A stretch of 64,000 bases of DNA, taken from the NCBI GenBank assembly GCA_034401795.1, contig CM067374.1, positions 99,544,860-99,608,859 of the forward strand. The letters run 5' to 3'. Positions within the stretch are counted from its first letter, which is position 1; the number at the start of each line of letters is the position of its first letter. The notes beneath the pieces are model-generated. The model was not told where the DNA came from. It worked only from the letters and a program-made list of their open reading frames with translations, and ran no database searches. This DNA is from Chaetoderma sp. LZ-2023a (lineage: Eukaryota > Mollusca > Caudofoveata > Chaetodermatida > Chaetodermatidae). Made by a program: the position numbers and the translations under genes. Shown one piece after another: positions 1 through 11,160 of this stretch.

Positions 1-110
1 GTTGAATTAGGCATATCGAGAAACTAGTTTTACGGGAATCTGTTACTGGCTTTTATTAGGCAGAAATTAACAGCTTCCACTCAAATTAGTTTCAAAATAT
101 TTCTTACCTC
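1..110. repeat. Half PalB palindrome in otherwise unassigned sequence
   Basis: The right arm of a PalB palindrome (TCAAATTAGTTTCAAAATAT) lies at about 80-102. The left arm is absent or outside the window. Nothing else is recognised. Confidence 0.5.
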
Positions 111-359
111 TTAACCCATTAATGGCCAAGCCATACAAAACCAACATCTGCAGTATGTGGACTTGTGGAATATCCAATTGAAGGCTAAGAGAAAACTAGT
201 TTTGAAAATATACCTGTGGAATGCATGGCTCTATAAAATCTTCTCTTGGCCTACAAATGGGTATTCAATCAGTAAATATTGAGATTTTCTTCACAAAAGT
301 AGAGTTAAAGATTGGCTTGTGATTCTGGTCTGTGTACTCTGTAGTGTTAAAAGGGTTAA
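111..359 (+). mobile_element. HpA MITE, degenerate A2 copy
   Basis: It starts TTAACCCATTAATGGCCAAG and ends TTAAAAGGGTTAA. The inner palindrome is eroded but both arms (GGCTAAGAGAAAACTA and TCTTCTCTTGGCC) remain. The L end carries extra sequence before the terminal TTAA. Confidence 0.65.
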
Positions 360-421
360 TTATAACACAGTAGTCAACTCAGAAATAACGTAATATGTTT
401 AGAAAACAAAATAAAATGTAC

Positions 422-481
422 CGTTGAATATGTTGAACATGCAATGTCTTCCAATCAAATTCAGTCCAAAATATTCAACAG
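422..481. repeat. PalB variant (GCAATGTCTTCCAATC type), centre deleted
   Basis: GTTGAATATGTTGAAC and CCAAAATATTCAAC are brought together around GCAATGTCTTCCAATC. The downstream context (AACATGTTTCTG, then TTTGTAAAC) is shared with the copy at 47423-47523, so both descend from one larger element of at least 200 bp. The 70-74 aa ORFs here sit in that repeat. Confidence 0.55.
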
Positions 482-1520
482 AATACTTCTTACACCATTT
501 GCAAAATCGCACCAATGAACATGTTTCTGGGGTTTTTGGTTTGTAAACCTTTTAAATTATTTATGAGCTGCCCTGTAATCCATGTCTGTCCTGTAGGAAT
601 GCAATCAATGGCGATTACAGAATCTCTCGCGTACATGTCTCTCCCAGGACATCCATTCTTAGTCATCATAATACCAGTAGTCATAGTTTTACAGCAAGAT
701 AATCGGATTCTCATAAAATATCAGTAAATCTGTATTACGGCGCAGAATAAAACACAATACGCAATTTGTTTCTTTGGACAGAAAATGCCCTAATGAACAA
801 TAGATGAGCCATTATTCTATTGCATAACACGACAATGAGATATTATCGGCAACACAGTCAATCTGAAAAACTATTTATGAAGTGTTAAATGCGAAAAACA
901 TGAGCAATAATAATTATTCTCTGCTCTTTGTCTGCAATAAATCTCACCTTTATACAAAGTGGTCAATAAAAGCTAGAAAATTTGCATTTATTTTTTATTT
1001 CTACATTTCGGAAGCATGTATATGATTATGATGAAGACAAGTGCCTGTGTTTTGAGTGCGGCTGACATGAGTGGAAACTTCATTCAGTGCAATCCCTGAA
1101 TCATGTCCGTTGCGAACTTCATAAAGATCGGGTTTTATTTTTTTTGTCTTCGTTGGTCCCATGTAAATTACATTTTTTTAGATCTGATAGCGATCCATGT
1201 TGGTGTTATAGCATCATCTGTCTGCATGACACTTGTTGGCAATCCTAAGTACTGGAAATTCTAAAGCACGCTGGGTGGATATATTCACTGACAGTCAAAG
1301 ACCATGTCCAAATACTGACCAGCACACCCTGTTTAAGACTATATGCTCGGCTTCAACGTGGCACAGGGGTGTAACCCACTGGGTGTCAATCCAGACATTT
1401 GGCGGGGCTAACCAGAGCATTATGCATAACGCTAATGAAATGACACTCACCAGCACTGTTGCACACCGCTCGCAGATACACAAATACAGAATGTTACGGA
1501 ATTTGTAACTTACTGAGTTT
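482..1520. other. No gene recognised
   Basis: Apart from about 120 bp of repeat-like sequence up to roughly 600, I see nothing assignable. A 91-codon open frame at 1233-1508 has no recognisable motif and no splice context. Confidence 0.5.
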
Positions 1521-1954
1521 CAGGGACCGATCTATCCACTAGCCAATTAGCCAAATGCTAGTAAGACTTAAATCTGGCTAATGAAAAGCAGAATTGGCTA
1601 AATCATTGGCTATTTAACTTTCTTGATTGGTTGAAGCCTGACTAATTCCAGCGTTACAATTGCAAATCAAAAGTTCCAGTTTATGTTGTTGAATATTCTG
1701 AGACTAATATGACTAAAAGCTGTTGCAGCAACAGCTTTTAATCATATTAGTTTCAAAATATTCAACACATTTCTTATATAGTAAGACCATATTGTTCTGG
1801 ACTGTAAAATTTATAGTAGGCTATTAACTGATGATGACTGACTGCAAACATGTTGATAAGTGACATTGAAGTAAAAATGTGTCTCAAATATTTACTATTT
1901 GGCTAACAAAAATGTTATTTGGCTAGAACATTGCAAAAGCCAGATCTGTCCCTG
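1521..1954. mobile_element. CAGGGAC-tipped MITE with PalB core
   Basis: The tips are CAGGGACCGATCT and, at the other end, AGATCTGTCCCTG. Both subterminal zones are rich in TTGGCTA/TAGCCAA motifs. AGTTT directly flanks each tip and may be a 5-bp duplication. CAGGG tips recall hAT-type elements, but those usually make 8-bp duplications, so the class is uncertain. A PalB palindrome occupies 1687-1766. Confidence 0.6.
1687..1766. repeat. PalB palindrome, almost loop-free
   Basis: The arms GTTGAATATTCTGAGACTAA and TTAGTTTCAAAATATTCAAC meet at TGTTGCAGCAACA. It sits centrally within the CAGGGAC-tipped element. Confidence 0.75.
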
Positions 1955-2423
1955 AGTTTGAGATATGGTTTAAACAGTTAATTTTGCATTTGTCAATAGG
2001 AGTCTCAAAAGGCGTAATCATCACAAACATCTTGATGGAGGAAATGAAGAATCTGTGCTCTCTTGATGCAAGTTAATGGTATCAAATGCATATGACATGT
2101 TGATTGATTCCCATATTGTAGAAACACCAATCCTAGAACTACCAATACTAGTATACATACTATATCATTGCAAATGCATCTTCTTTTAAATCCGCACTTC
2201 CAGTTTCCTATAAATCTCTCAATGTTATCTCTGATATGAAATAGGGTAACTTCTGACAGAATTTCTTATGCCAGTTAAGACCATAATTTACATCAGGTTG
2301 GAGCTAGGTGTGGGTGGTTTCTGGGGTTTAGGTAGTGCGATGAGGGTGACTTCACCAAAAGTATCTATATGTAGGTGCTGTTCAAAAGTAGAGTAAATTG
2401 TCTGTATTATGGGGGCTTATAGG

Positions 2424-2790
2424 CAGAGCTGGATTAAGTCTATTTGGGGCCCAGGGCTAAATACTTGTGGGGGCCACTTATCGGATGGGTCAAGGAGGGG
2501 ATGGCTCCTGCTGCTGCTCCCAAATATATTAAATTTGTTACGTATGCGTTAAAATGTCCTTGAATATTTTGAAACTAATTTGACTGAAAGCTGATGTTGC
2601 CTAAGGCAGAAAGCAGTTTCCAGTCAATTTGGTTTCAAAACATTCAACAGCTTACGAATATCATGACTGTAAATGTGATATTAGGATTAAAAGTACCAAA
2701 TGGGTAAAACGTGATGATTGTTTTTGATTTGGGGCACCTTATTTTTTGGGGCCCCAGAGTTGTACCCATCATCCCTTGCCTAAACACAGC
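2424..2790. mobile_element. Possible hAT-like MITE with PalB core
   Basis: The left side begins CAGAGCTGGATTAAGTC followed by GGGGCCCAGGG; the right side has GGGGCCCCAGAG and CACAGCTTTG. The G/C-rich inverted blocks suggest degenerate terminal repeats around the PalB palindrome at 2559-2650. The exact ends are unclear. Confidence 0.35.
2559..2650. repeat. PalB palindrome
   Basis: Arms TTGAATATTTTGAAACTAA and TTTGGTTTCAAAACATTCAA flank a TTGCCTAAGGCA centre. Confidence 0.7.
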
Positions 2791-3307
2791 TTTGCTTAGA
2801 TGGTATCACCTGCATGCATGCAGAGTTCATTGTTGATGCCATCTGGCTATCAAGAGTGACCATTCTTTAGGGCCGCTATTGATTTTATTCTTACCTTTGA
2901 GTCTGCTACTGGGTTTGCAAGGATATTAATGGCTGGTCGTTAAATGGGGGTAGTGGCTCATCTTCAATATTGGTGCAAGCCTCAAACACTGAAGCGGTAG
3001 AGATACACATGATCCAGTACTTTATCAAATAGATCATATATAGAATGGTCAAAATTCAGACAAGATAAGTAAAAATATTTGCTTAGTTGATCATTCCAAC
3101 AGAAAACTATGTACGTTTGAAAATTTACCACTGGATTGACTTAGTTTAGTATCGAATTCTAGTCAATAATGAGGTAAGTTAATAAATTTTAAAAAATTGT
3201 CTTCTCTTAGCCTGCAAATGGTAATTCCTCAAGACCACTGCTGAGGTCATTTTTCCCAGGCTTGACAATTAAACGTTGCAGATTTGATACAACTACAAAC
3301 GATTTAT

Positions 3308-3410
3308 GACATACAATATTATAAAATTAAACTGACTGGAAGCTTAATACAATCTAAGTCAACAGCAACAGCTTCTAACAAAAATTATTTTAGAACAATC
3401 AACAGCTTTC
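3308..3410. repeat. Degenerate PalB palindrome
   Basis: Remnants of both arms (AAACTGACTGGAAGC and AACAGCTTCT, CAATCAACAGC) remain but pairing is poor. Confidence 0.35.
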
Positions 3411-3474
3411 CTAGCTCTAGATGCATGTCTTAAAATATATTTATTTGCTGATCAAAATTTCAGGGTGGAGATGG

Positions 3475-3715
3475 TTAACCCTTTAAGCCTTGAATTTGTT
3501 CAAGAAAATTTCAATTTTTTTCAAAGAAAATGTAAATTTGCAGATCAAGAGAAGACTATTTTTGAAAGTTTAGCACTGGAATGACTGGCTCGGTTATCGA
3601 GCTAGCCATTCCAGTGGTAAATTTTCAAAAATAGGCTTCTCTTGGTCTGCAAATTTACATTTCTCAGGACCACTGTAGAAGTCGTTTTTGGCCGATGTAA
3701 GTGTTAAAGGGTTAA
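3475..3715 (-). mobile_element. HpA MITE, full A1-type copy
   Basis: TTAACCCTTTAA to TTAAAGGGTTAA, 241 bp. The L arm is on the left (TTGAATTTGTTCAAG) and the R arm on the right (CTCAGGACCACTG). The central palindrome is well kept. Confidence 0.85.
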
Positions 3716-3732
3716 TGATGGTTTTATAAGTA

Positions 3733-4561
3733 GGGGATGGTGGGGAGAAGTGGGACATTATTTGTAGGATGACGCTTTGAGCATGACTGTATCCAACATA
3801 TTACCAGGAGTCAATTTCTATAATTATTCAAACATACCTTGGGGGAAGGCTTACATGTTAGACTAGACAGACACATTGAGTCATTGCTAGATTTCTGTCT
3901 GTTGGTATTCTTATACACTAAGAATTTTGTGGTGAAGAGGGACACTCCAGGGTGAAGTGGGACATGAGTTGGGGAGAAGTGAGACTACTGAAATGAGGCA
4001 ATAGAATCAACTGAATGATAATTGTTTGTATAACAATTGAACCCTTGTCAGTGTTAAAGCAATTTAGACACAGTAGCAAATATCCACTATGCATTTTGCA
4101 CAGGTGGTACACAAGACTGGGGAGAACTGGGACTGGGGAGAAATGGGACACCTATAGTGGGACACTATCTCCCAGTTCTCCCCATGTGGGGTTGCCATGC
4201 AAAATGGTGACTGCCGAGACACAGTCATTGGGCATTGATAACAATTATTTATGGATTTATCACATATATCTTGCAGTTTTAAATGGTGAGATTATTTCTT
4301 TTTTTACGTAAAATTAGTTATTAAAATGTGAATTATACATAGTGACCAAATGATCTTTTGAGGGCTCAAAACAGTCAAATTCAGATTATGCTTACATTAA
4401 AGAAAGAAGGAATCTGCCGTTTTCCCACAATATAGATGGCATAGGCCCATATAAAAATTATATCAGGGATCTCATTGGTCAAAGGTCCATGCCATAGTTG
4501 AAAGTGTCCCACTTCTCCCTTGTCCCACTTCTCCCTTGTCCCAAGTCTCCCCACCGTCCCC
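3733..4561. mobile_element. 829-bp TA-flanked TIR element
   Basis: The inverted tips are GGGGATGGTGGGGAGAAG and its near complement CTTGTCCCAAGTCTCC..CCGTCCCC, each immediately flanked by TA. The 14-15-bp motif GGGGAGAA(G/C)TGGGAC recurs subterminally on both strands (near 3740, 4116, 4134, 4505 and 4525). A TA duplication fits Tc1/mariner or ISL2EU-type elements. No transposase remains. Confidence 0.65.
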
Positions 4562-4904
4562 TACCTGAGATTTCTAGATACTGTTGGAAATATGGTAAAT
4601 GTCAAAACATCTGTGAATTGGTGCATGATAAATGTGAGCTCAGAAATCAATGTCAATCAATCTCCGTGCACACCACAACATACGTTTTGCTACCTCAACA
4701 ATAATAACAGCAGTCAATCTGGTTTGTGACAGCATATTATCACCGATAGAACTGGCCCGGTAATAACGATTTTTTTTTCTCGATTAAATTATGGTCTTGT
4801 AACAGTGTCATTCCGCTAGATAGTGGCATTAGCAAACATCAGAGTTACCATTGCAAGCAGAGGAAATTAAAGCAAGACAGGGATGAGGACATGTGACAAA
4901 AATC

Positions 4905-5112
4905 AGCTTCTGTAGTGGTCTTGAGAAATATCCATTTGCAGATTAAGAAGACTGTTTTTGAAACTCTAGCACTGGAATGACTGGGCCAAAAATCATCATT
5001 CCAGTGGCAAAGATTCAAAATTATTTCTTCTCTTGGTCGGCAAATTATGGACATTTTCTATGAGAAAATTCCGATTTTCTTGAAAAAATTTGCCTGGTAA
5101 AGGGTATTAGGA
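4905..5112 (+). mobile_element. HpA MITE, left tip lost
   Basis: It begins inside the R arm (CTTCTGTAGTGGTCTTGAG), keeps the central palindrome with an altered loop (GGCCAAAAATCATC), and ends GGTAAAGGGTATTA. Confidence 0.65.
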
Positions 5113-5286
5113 TCTGTCCTCAAAACAAACATTCTGAAGATGGCATTTAAAGTCAGCTCAACATAAAATATGCATCTCCAAAGAATGCCTGAAGATTCAA
5201 ACAGTGGTGTGCTGCATGAATAAAAGATAATTAATACATATCCACGTGTGTCTTAATAATTTACACCAATACTGGCAAAAGACCAA

Positions 5287-5335
5287 AAAAGTTTCCATTT
5301 GTGGACTAAGAGAAGACTTTTTTGAAAATTTCCCA
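5287..5335 (+). mobile_element. HpA fragment
   Basis: Only CCATTTGTGGACTAAGAGAA and the adjacent inner arm survive. Confidence 0.45.
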
Positions 5336-5410
5336 CTAACATCATCTTACAGAGGATGTTCAAATTTGATTTGCCAGATCTAGAGCGCTAATAAATATAT
5401 AGCCAGTGTT

Positions 5411-5587
5411 ACAGCTTCTGCAGTGGTCTTGAGAAATGTCTATTTGCAGACCACGAGAAGACAATTTTTGAAAACTTACCATTGGTAAATTTTCAAAAAT
5501 AGTCTTCTCTTGGTCTGCAAATGGACATTTTATATGAGAAAATTTAAATCTCTTTGAACAAATTTGAGTATTAAAGTGTTAAAGGTG
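5411..5587 (+). mobile_element. HpA MITE, centre deleted
   Basis: The R arm CAGTGGTCTTGAGAAATG and the L arm are present, but the TGGAATGACTGGCTCG loop region is gone, leaving CTTACCATTGGTAAATT. Confidence 0.7.
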
Positions 5588-6099
5588 CATATTGACAGCA
5601 GAATGGTTTAAAATTTAATTATTAAAATTGTATACATTTAGATGCTTAAATTATATGCCTAAAAGGCCTCGTTGTAGGAATAGGAAAGCGAAATAAATAT
5701 TAATACATGATTTTATGCCATATAAATTAATAAAATTTTTAAGTTATGAAATTTAATTTGAGACACGAGTCCCTAATTCAAATTCACAACTAAAAAAAAT
5801 ATATTAATTTATACGGAATGAAACCATCATATGTTAAGATCTATCTCGTTTCATTACATTGAGGCACACAATTTTAATAATTCTATTTTCTAGGATTCTG
5901 GTGTGAATATGCACCTTTAACCACATTTACCGATCAAACATGGGTTTCTAATTAGAAATACTCGTTAATTTTTAATGCACTCTTATCTAAGATACACAAC
6001 AGACTCAATTGCAATGAAAAAATTGTTATTTATAGATCAATTCAGAGTAATATTTCCACGAGAACGGCTTCTCAGGAGACAAATATATACACCCAAGCC

Positions 6100-6195
6100 A
6101 ATGAATATTCTGGCAATAATTTGATTGAAAGTTGCTACTGTACTAGCCAGCAACAAATTTCAGCCAAATAGTTTGCAAAATAATCAGCAAGAGTT
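6100..6195. repeat. Degenerate PalB palindrome
   Basis: GAATATTCTGGCAATAATTTG and GTTTGCAAAATAATCAGC form weak arms around GTTGCTACTG. Confidence 0.35.
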
Positions 6196-6247
6196 TACTG
6201 ATAACTTGTAGTATTTTTCAAGTACAGTATGATCAGATGATATATGG

Positions 6248-6488
6248 TTAACCGTTTAACAGGCAGGCTAGTCAAAACCAGCCTCTGAGGTGTCCTAGCA
6301 ATGTTCATTAATTTGCTGGTCGAGAGATGATTATTTGAAAATTTACTAGCAAAATTGCTGGCTCAATAACCAAGCAAGTCATTCCACTCGTAAATTTAAA
6401 AAAAATACCCTTCTCTTGACTTGTAAACGAATATTCAGTAAGCTGAAATTTTAAGTTTATTGACAAATCTTGACCATTAAATGGTTAA
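6248..6488 (+). mobile_element. HpA MITE, full but diverged copy
   Basis: TTAACCGTTTAA to TTAAATGGTTAA, 241 bp, TTAA at both ends. The A2-type L end reads TTGACCATTAAATGG. Confidence 0.75.
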
Positions 6489-6779
6489 TCTACAATAATT
6501 GAACATGTGCAATATGGTTTATATTTTCCCAGATAATTCTGCATTCAATAATAATTAATTGCACTTAGAGCAAATGGATAGGCAATGTTTGACAATGGAG
6601 GAAGCCTCTCTCCAGGAAGGGGCGATGATGGTGGATGTGGGTGGATAGTGGCTGATGGTGGGTCAATATGACTGGGAGAAGAGGATGAGAGAACAGGCAT
6701 TCTGTAAGTATTGCTTTGCAATACATGTCCGCTATCTGGTGATATAAATCTTTAGAGATTGACAGTCAAACATTTTATT

Positions 6780-7950
6780 AAAAATTGTCAAAAGCAGCTG
6801 AAGGTCGAACATGATCTGTAACTTCTCATAACATAGCAATAAACCAAGTCTCAGTTATATATGGTGAAGGAGAAGAAAAAAGTCTTGAAAGCTGATATGT
6901 TTGTGTTTCATAAGTCGAAAGGGGGCATAACTCCATAAAAAATGATGCAAACGCCTGAAACCCGAACTTGGGCTGTAATTTCTCATAATAAAGTAATGTA
7001 CCAATTTTCAGTTGAATATCTTGAAAGACTGCGAGAAAAATGGCGGAAAAGTAATATTTTTCGTATTTCATACGTCGAAAGGGGGCATAACTTCATCAAA
7101 GATTTACGCATATGCCTGAAAAGCGAACTTGGTCTGTAACTTCTCATAACAAAGCAATGTAGCAATTCTCAGTATAATATCTTGAAAAACTGCGAAAAAT
7201 AGTGCGGAAAACTAATATTTTTCATATTGCATGTCGAAAGGGGGCATAACTCCATGAAAAATTGACGAAGATGTTAGAAACTCAAACTTGCTCTATAACG
7301 CCTTATACTAAAGCGATGCACCAATTTTCTCTTAAATATCTTGAAGGAGTGCAAAAAAAAAAAGTGCGGAAAGCTGATATTTTTCATATTTCTTAAGTCG
7401 AAAGGGGGAATAACTCCATCAAAAATTGACGCATACCCCTGAAACTCGAACTTGGTCTGTAACTTCTCATAACAAAGCAATACACCAATTCTCAGTTTAA
7501 TATCTTGAAGGACTGCGAAAAAAAGTGCGGAAAACTAATATATTTTGTATTTCATAAGTCGAAAGGGGGCATAACTCCATGAAAAATTGACGAAAATGTC
7601 TGAAACTCGAACTTGCTCAGTAAGTCCTTATACTAAAGCGATGCACCAATTTTTGCTTAAATATCTTGAAGGAGTGCGAAAAAAAGTGTGGAAAGCTGAT
7701 ATTTTTTGTATTTCTTAACTTGAAAGGGGGCATAAATCCATCAAAAATTGATGCATACCCCTGAAACTCGAACTTGGTCTGTAACTTCTCATAACAAAGC
7801 AATACACCAATTCTCAGCTGAATATCTTGAAGGACTGCGAAAAAAGGTGTGGGAAAACCACCTGCGACAGACGGACAGACGGACAGACGGACAGACGGAG
7901 TGCAAACCCTATAGTTCCCCCCCGGTTTTACCAGTAGGGGACAAATAAAC
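6780..7950 (+). mobile_element. Pearl-like (Helentron-associated) array, about 160-bp core x7
   Basis: The landmark GGGGGCATAACTCCAT recurs near 6921, 7081, 7240, 7405, 7565 and 7726, a period of about 160 bp. The array ends in GACGGACAGACGGACAGACGG and then a terminal hairpin (CCCCCCCGG..CCAGTAGGGG) at about 7913-7945. A tandem core, an ACGG-type microsatellite and a 3' hairpin are the described layout of bivalve pearl elements and Helentron-associated repeats. ORFs here (up to 115 codons) are artefacts of the repeated core. Confidence 0.75.
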
Positions 7951-8377
7951 ATTTTTCTGCTCAATCAAGAATTTATAGGATGAGAAACATTGGTAACCAT
8001 TCTCAAATGTAATCATTATAATTAGACTGTCTTAATTTTCAAATTTTCACAATATTGATATACCTGTAAATGTGTTGCTGGTAATTTCATGACCTGCCAT
8101 ATAAGTATGATTGTTGCACTGTAAGTTAGCAACAGGTTTAAGGGCTGAGAATCGTCTAATTTGAGCAAATTTCCATGCCAGCCATACAGTTTTGACCAAT
8201 TAAATTTCAGTTACCGTCATAATTTTCTACTTTGAGAGTCATCTCCGCTCTGGAATGGGTTATGATATCTAGCTCACACATACTTGAATAAAAATCCTTA
8301 TGGCCACATGAGAATACCTGTCTTGTGGGTCAGAAGAATGGATTTTCTTTAAGCATATAGTATTTTGATCTCACGTC

Positions 8378-8600
8378 TAAACGCTTTAATGGTCAAGATT
8401 GGTCAAGAAAATAAAAATTCTTACTTAGTAAATGTCCAATTGCAGGCCAAGAGGTTAATTTAGTAAATTAAACACTGGAATGGCTGGCTCAATAATCAAG
8501 CCAGTCATTCCAGTGGTAAATTTTCAAAAATAGTCTTCTCTAACCCGGCAAATGAACATTTCACAAGACCACAGCAACGGCTGATTTTGCACCCAAAGAC
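8378..8600 (-). mobile_element. HpA MITE, right tip lost
   Basis: An A2-type L arm (GCTTTAATGGTCAAG) is on the left. The central palindrome is intact. The R arm ends at ACCACAGCAACGGCTG without the terminal TTAA. Confidence 0.75.
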
Positions 8601-8872
8601 ATATCCAATGAGACACATCACTGTCTGAATTTATAGTGACCACATTTAGGTGGACATTTTAGATAGGGTGAAATGCATCAAGTATGTCTCTTTCCAATGA
8701 CGATAGATGGATATTTAAAACACATGAATGTTGTGTGATGTAAGGAATACATGAATAAATATAGGAAATTACATAAACAAACCATAGATTCAATATTTAG
8801 TTACAAAATACAATCAACATCAATGAGAGGTTTATTCAGAAGAAGAAATTCTTGTAAAATGACAAGATCGAG

Positions 8873-9000
8873 GAATGTGCATGCGCATATGTGTACATGC
8901 ATGGTTGTGTGTGCAAGCAAGTGGTGAAAGTATACATGTGTATGCAGAAATGCATGTGTGTATGTGTGCACTTGTGTGCATGTATGCATGTGTTTGGTAT
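8873..9000. repeat. TG/CATG-rich microsatellite
   Basis: Imperfect GTGTG and GCATG(T) runs, for example TGCATGTGTGTATGTGTGCA. The Cys/His/Thr-rich open frames across it are low-complexity translations. Confidence 0.8.
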
Positions 9001-9489
9001 TTGGATATATACAGAGCAGTAGAACCAGTAGCGCTTCAAATCAAATATACAGACAAATGACCCCAGATTTTCTTTCAGCAATAACAACATGCCACAAACC
9101 AATAAAAAACTTAAAAGCTGAATGAAGTCTACAGCCTGAAGGATATACCACAGCACATCTCTATAAAATCAAAAGCCACAGCAGCATTGCAAAGGCGAAG
9201 ACAGTATACCAAATATTTATAGTGGAACGAATAAACAGTTGATCAGTGCTGTTTCGGAACTGAGCACATCCTGATAAATTTATCCTGTATACATATATTA
9301 GATTATACAGTTGATTAAATTGATAATTTGACAGATATGAAATGATGCAAAGCAAAATATTTCATCCGCAAAAACTCCTGATATAATTAAATCCTGATCT
9401 GACATCAATCTTTATAACTAGGTAAACTTGACGATGGATCTGAGATTGCGGAGCGGAACCGTTAATACTCAAATATGTTACAGAAAATT
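9001..9489. other. No gene recognised
   Basis: AT-rich sequence. No repeat family or splice-bounded open frame was noticed. Confidence 0.4.
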
Positions 9490-9675
9490 TAAAGCTAAGT
9501 TTTAGAAAATGTCTATTAGCAGACTAATATTATATTTGAAAATTTATCACTGGAATGACTGGCTCGATTATCGAGCCAGTCATTACAGTGGTAAATTTTC
9601 AAGAATTATCTCTTGATCTGCAATTGGACATTTTTCAAGACCGTTTCAGAATCAATTTTTTGGTTAAAGGGTTAA
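9490..9675 (-). mobile_element. HpA MITE, left tip eroded
   Basis: The inner palindrome GGCTCGATTATCGAGCC is perfect. The R arm (TTTCAAGACCG) lies on the right and ends TTAAAGGGTTAA. Confidence 0.75.
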
Positions 9676-9679
9676 ACTG

Positions 9680-10184
9680 CAATATTTCTTTAGAATTTTT
9701 TTCCCGTTCCAAGACAAAAATTGTGTGCATTTCTAGTTTAATATATTGAGGAATCCAGTAATTATTAATGAATGGAAGCCATCTTGAACACCATCTTGAA
9801 TTTTGAAGGTGCCACCAGGGGGAGTTTTGATATGTTGTTTCATATGATATTCTGGACCTTCCCTGAAAAAATTAGCTTGGTGCAAATTTGTTACACATCA
9901 AATCCTAATGTCATATCATGTCTCCAATCAGTGTCCATTTCAAAACTGCAAAATTTTTACAAAAAAATGTCAGAATTAGTAGCCAAGATAGTTAATATTT
10001 TTTAATAATGAGTCGAACACATCGGATGATATTTGATTTTTCCATACTTTTTCCAAACCTTTTTGCAGAAAATGTTGAATTATCCACATTTTTTTAAGAC
10101 CTACATATAGAAAGAAGTGAGTACATTCTTATTATTCCATATTTTTCCATACTTGTGTATGATTCCTGTGATAAATTTTGAAGA
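9680..10184. other. No gene recognised
   Basis: A 77-codon open frame starts with ATG at 9772 but has no recognisable domain, and donor or acceptor consensus is not evident. The tail motifs (TTTTTCCATACTT repeated near 10031 and 10141) suggest an unassigned repeat. Confidence 0.35.
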
Positions 10185-10254
10185 ATAGAATGCAAATGGG
10201 CATTCCTTAAGACCAGTGCAGAGAAGTTTTGGTCGGCTTGACCATTAAATGGCT
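10185..10254 (-). mobile_element. HpA right-end fragment
   Basis: GCAAATGGGCATTCCTTAAG, then an R-arm remnant ending TTGACCATTAAATGGCTAA. Confidence 0.6.
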
Positions 10255-10440
10255 AAACATGTACTGCGCATGCGGTAGTTATAAAATGACAGTTCTGTAA
10301 CAAGTAATACATTGGAGACCACATCAATGGATCACGCCTCCCTATGACAGTTCCGGAGCAAATAACCCCATTAGAGACCACACCTATGGCGTATGAATCA
10401 CACCTCTCGACCATGCCCCTGGATCACACCTCTGGACGGG

Positions 10441-10560
10441 AAACTTTGTCAGAAGCTTAAGGAACTTTGTCAGCAGCTTGAGGAACTTCGTCAGCAACTT
10501 CAGGGCCTCACTCAGGAACTTTGTCATCAGCTTTGGAGGTTCACTCAGGAAATTTGTCTT
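10441..10560. repeat. Short tandem repeat inside the TIR element
   Basis: A unit of about 24-27 bp resembling AACTTTGTCAGCAGCTTGAGG is repeated four to five times. It makes a leucine/glutamine heptad-like plus-strand translation. On the minus strand it yields a repeated DKVPE-like tail. Confidence 0.65.
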
Positions 10561-11160
10561 CCACCTGCTCCTTTGTATCATTCACCTGCTGTGGAGGAGC
10601 ATATGCTGTCTGGAACTCTTGCCATGCAGCGCCTATGGCTCTCTTCTTACCAAACATCTCACAGGAGATCCACTTCTTCCATACTTTCTTAGCACCTGCC
10701 TTGCGGGCAGGCTTGATGCGATAGCCCTGGTAGTTGTCAGGGAACCCCAGAAATGCTGCCATATTCTCTTGTATCTGCTTCCAGCCCTTGACATTGAATA
10801 TGATCAATAGCCTCCTGTGCACCGGTAACACGACCCTCCTCCATACCAGTAGCATGACCCTCCCCATACCAGTAGCATGTCCAGAGTTGAAGCCTTCATC
10901 ATGGCCGTGGTATACTGCAGCTCTGTTGCCCCAGACTGTAAGTTATTCAGTATACGGTTTTCATCAGGAGTGTGGATGTTGAACACATGTGACCACTTCT
11001 CGACTCACAGCAGATTATCAGGATTCACTTTTGCCTTCTGAAGAGCCAGGATAACAGGACTCTTAGTGGGAGTAGCTGGGAGCAGCACCCTACCTGTGGG
11101 ACTATTAAACTTCTTGTATAGGATTCTAGCCAGCAGCTCCATGACCAATCGGTGCAAGAA
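10541..11160 (-). pseudogene. Decayed ORF block, unknown product
   Basis: Minus-strand frames show protein-like composition: a C-terminal piece of about 70 residues containing GYRIKPARKAGAKKVWKKW (10541-10760), and a separate upstream piece with ALQKAKVNPDNLL and FNIHTPDENRIL (about 10930-11090). At least one stop and probable frameshifts separate them. I cannot assign a family. Conversion of GC-rich coding DNA inside a TIR element suggests a former element-encoded gene. Confidence 0.4.

Noticed and set aside
1233..1508. 91-codon ORF near the left end
   Set aside because: No motif, no splice context, and an overlapping 62-codon frame on the opposite strand; typical of chance.
2424..2790. 8-bp target duplication for the CAGAGCTGG element
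   Set aside because: CTTATAGG and CTTAGATG match only partly, so no duplication is claimed.
7617..7964. 115-codon minus-strand ORF
   Set aside because: Lies entirely in the 160-bp tandem array and its terminal hairpin; equivalent frames recur in each unit with different stops.
10393..10692. Coiled-coil-like 99-codon frame rich in Leu and Gln
   Set aside because: The heptads come from a 24-27-bp DNA tandem repeat inside the TIR element; the neighbouring protein-like frame is on the other strand.
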